Assembly (NCBI GenBank): GCA_020434375.1
Contig: JAGRAY010000092.1
Location: 1-6,923, forward strand
DNA from: Bdellovibrionales bacterium
Lineage (GTDB): Bacteria > Bdellovibrionota_G > JALEGL01 > JAGRAY01
Direction: 5' to 3'
DNA length: 6,923 bases
Part shown: piece after piece, positions 5,950 through 6,923 of the stretch
Layout: each line of letters opens with the position of its first letter
Position numbering within the stretch: position 1 is the first letter of the stretch
The notes under the pieces: generated by a model
What the model saw: only the letters and a program-made list of their open reading frames with translations
Told to the model about the DNA's origin: nothing
The model's database searches: none
Position numbers and translations under genes: made by a program

Positions 5950-6060
5950 ATGGGTAAAAAAGACAATAGACGAACAAGAAAAATGCGGCGGAAGAAAAGC
6001 CAAACTAAGCTTAAAACCAGAATCAAACGAAAAAAAGAGCTAGCAAAAAAACGTAAGTGA
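5950..6060 (+). CDS. 36-residue extremely basic peptide, possibly ribosome-associated
   Basis: The peptide starts MGKKDNRRTRKMRRKK and contains 13 Lys and 8 Arg among 36 residues with only one Asp and one Glu; there is no hydrophobic core, so it is probably disordered until bound to RNA or DNA. Its first ten residues resemble the start of small ribosomal protein bTHX (MGKGDRRTRRGK in Thermus), but the rest does not obviously match, so this is a hint only. AAGGAAG lies just upstream at a normal distance from the ATG, and its TGA overlaps the GTG start of the hydrolase gene (GTGA), both of which support real translation. Alternatives are another small ribosomal or nucleoid-associated protein, or a leader peptide for the hydrolase. 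Confidence 0.7.
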   Translation: MGKKDNRRTRKMRRKKSQTKLKTRIKRKKELAKKRK

Positions 6061-6746
6061 GTCAGCTTTTTGATGATCGTATCGAGTATGACTTCAAATT
6101 ACCCACTCAAAAAGATCTGCCAGTTCTTATTTTAGCTCATCCTCATCCTCTCTATGGTGGATCGATGGAAAATAAAATCATCGATCAGGTTTATCGGCGA
6201 TCGTTAGAAAAAGGGTGGGGTGCACTAAGGTTTAACTTCAGAGGCGTAGGAAAAAGTATAGGCTCTTACGATGAAGGCAAGGGTGAATTAAACGATTTCT
6301 TAGATCTTGCGAGCCACGCGATTGATCAAGCCAGCGATCAAAGCTCTAGGATTATTTTGCTGGGGTATTCTTTTGGAGCATGGATTGTTTTTCAATCAAT
6401 TCGTTACTTAAAAACTTCTCTACATGCGGTTATAGGTGTTGCGCCACCAACGAATCTCTTCAAATTTGATCATTACCCAAACAAATTACAAAAAATTGTT
6501 TTTGCAGCCGAAAACGATGAGCTTGCTAAGTTGCCATCAGTGAAACAGTGGTTTCACACACTTGACGAACCAAAACATTTAGAGATAGTCAAAAATGCCG
6601 ATCATTTTTTTGTAGGTCATACGTCAAACCTTATTAAGAAAATATTCCATTGCATTGATAAGACCTTGGAATATTTTTTTGTAGGTCATACGTCAAACCT
6701 TATTAAGAAAATATTCCATTGCATTGATAAGACCTTGGAAGAATAA
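6057..6746 (+). CDS. Alpha/beta hydrolase with duplicated C-terminus
   Basis: A 229-residue serine hydrolase of the dienelactone-hydrolase-like or COG2945-like group; cytosolic, with no signal peptide. Visible landmarks are the oxyanion strand LILAHPHPLYGGSM (24-37), NFRGVGKSIGSYDEGKGELND (60-80), the nucleophile elbow GYSFG (103-107, Ser105), a likely acid Asp154 in AENDE, and catalytic His183 in NADHFF. The start is GTG, overlapping the stop of the basic-peptide gene as GTGA; no separate ribosome site is apparent, so coupling is likely. After His183 a 23-residue block (FFVGHTSNLIKKIFHCIDKTLE plus one residue) occurs twice; the single-copy protein would have 206 residues, close to the family norm. 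The catalytic triad is intact, so activity is plausible. The substrate is unknown. Confidence 0.9.
   Translation: MSQLFDDRIEYDFKLPTQKDLPVLILAHPHPLYGGSMENKIIDQVYRRSLEKGWGALRFNFRGVGKSIGSYDEGKGELNDFLDLASHAIDQASDQSSRIILLGYSFGAWIVFQSIRYLKTSLHAVIGVAPPTNLFKFDHYPNKLQKIVFAAENDELAKLPSVKQWFHTLDEPKHLEIVKNADHFFVGHTSNLIKKIFHCIDKTLEYFFVGHTSNLIKKIFHCIDKTLEE
6604..6741 (+). repeat. 69-bp in-frame tandem duplication in the hydrolase 3' end
   Basis: Two adjacent units with a 69-base period: 6604-6671 and 6673-6740 are identical over 68 bases, differing only at the joint base (T at 6672, G at 6741). It adds exactly 23 codons without shifting the frame. The left unit follows the catalytic His codon CAT; at the equivalent spot the right unit has TAT (Tyr). 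Both begin in a run of seven T. Near-identity argues for a recent event, or for an assembly artefact. Confidence 0.95.
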
Positions 6747-6747
6747 G

Positions 6748-6822
6748 TGGTGGGCGATACTGGATTCGAACCAGTGGCTTCCACCGTGTGAGGGTGGCAC
6801 TCTCCCGCTGAGTTAATCGCCC
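6748..6822 (-). tRNA. tRNA-Val, anticodon CAC, CCA encoded
   Basis: The minus strand folds as a complete 75-base cloverleaf: acceptor GGGCGAT/ATCGCCC, D arm ACTC/GAGT with a 7-base loop, anticodon stem CCACC/GGTGG with loop CTCACAC (U33, anticodon CAC, reading GUG valine codons), 5-base variable loop, T arm ACTGG/CCAGT with loop TTCGAAT, discriminator A and an encoded CCA. The CCA end lies one base from the stop codon of the convergent hydrolase gene, leaving no room for a terminator between them. Confidence 0.96.
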
Positions 6823-6837
6823 AGAGCCGTGTTCTTT

Positions 6838-6843
6838 ACCATA
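6838..6843 (-). promoter_or_regulatory. Candidate -10 box of the tRNA-Val promoter
   Basis: TATGGT on the minus strand lies 15 bases before the mature tRNA 5' end, which would give a leader of roughly 8 bases. It matches four of six consensus positions. No good -35 element is found 16-18 bases further upstream, so this is a weak call based mainly on position. Confidence 0.25.
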
Positions 6844-6923
6844 GTTTCAAAACGACATCTATATGATCGTGAAAGGAGTATGGGAAAAATGTCTATTAAG
6901 GGCACCTCTAAAAACTCATGACA

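Overview
The window is a compact, AT-leaning bacterial chromosome segment. It carries housekeeping genes (leucyl aminopeptidase, RsmI, RNase G, acylphosphatase, a tRNA-Val) interleaved with a few little-known short genes. Three lipoproteins with Lol/Lsp-type signal peptides indicate a Gram-negative cell envelope. The gene mix, cysteine-bearing small lipoproteins and base composition would fit a Bdellovibrionota or 'deltaproteobacterial' genome, but that placement is inference only; no single marker here fixes the taxon. Most genes are packed with 4-base start/stop overlaps (GTGA or ATGA), so translational coupling is common.

Layout. (1) 2-616, plus: the C-terminal part of a PepA-type M17 aminopeptidase, running in from the left edge. 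(2) 623-2184, minus: an operon in the order rsmI, a 68-residue two-helix membrane protein, and a CPBP-family intramembrane protease that starts at a GTG overlapping the previous stop. (3) 2258-3701, plus: three consecutive lipoprotein genes, each overlapping the next by ATGA. They appear to be diverged versions of one domain. (4) 3745-5684, minus: acyP followed by rng (RNase G/E family). The 50-base gap between them holds an inverted repeat that pairs with the rng ribosome binding site. A possible 25-41 codon ORF lies just upstream of acyP, in the same frame. (5) 5950-6746, plus: a 36-residue extremely basic peptide gene overlapping an alpha/beta hydrolase gene, which has a near-perfect 69-bp in-frame tandem duplication at its 3' end. 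(6) 6748-6822, minus: tRNA-Val(CAC) with an encoded CCA, one base from the hydrolase stop. (7) 6824-6923: mostly unassigned, with a ribosome-binding-site-like stretch followed by a start codon that reaches a stop after ten codons.

The recognisable genes serve RNA and ribosome functions (RsmI on 16S rRNA, RNase G in RNA processing, the tRNA, possibly the basic peptide) and envelope functions (lipoproteins, membrane protein, CPBP protease). I see no complete mobile element, CRISPR array or defence cassette. The items most worth checking are the hairpin over the rng Shine-Dalgarno, the basic peptide with a ribosomal-protein-bTHX-like N-terminus, the lipoprotein trio and the hydrolase duplication.
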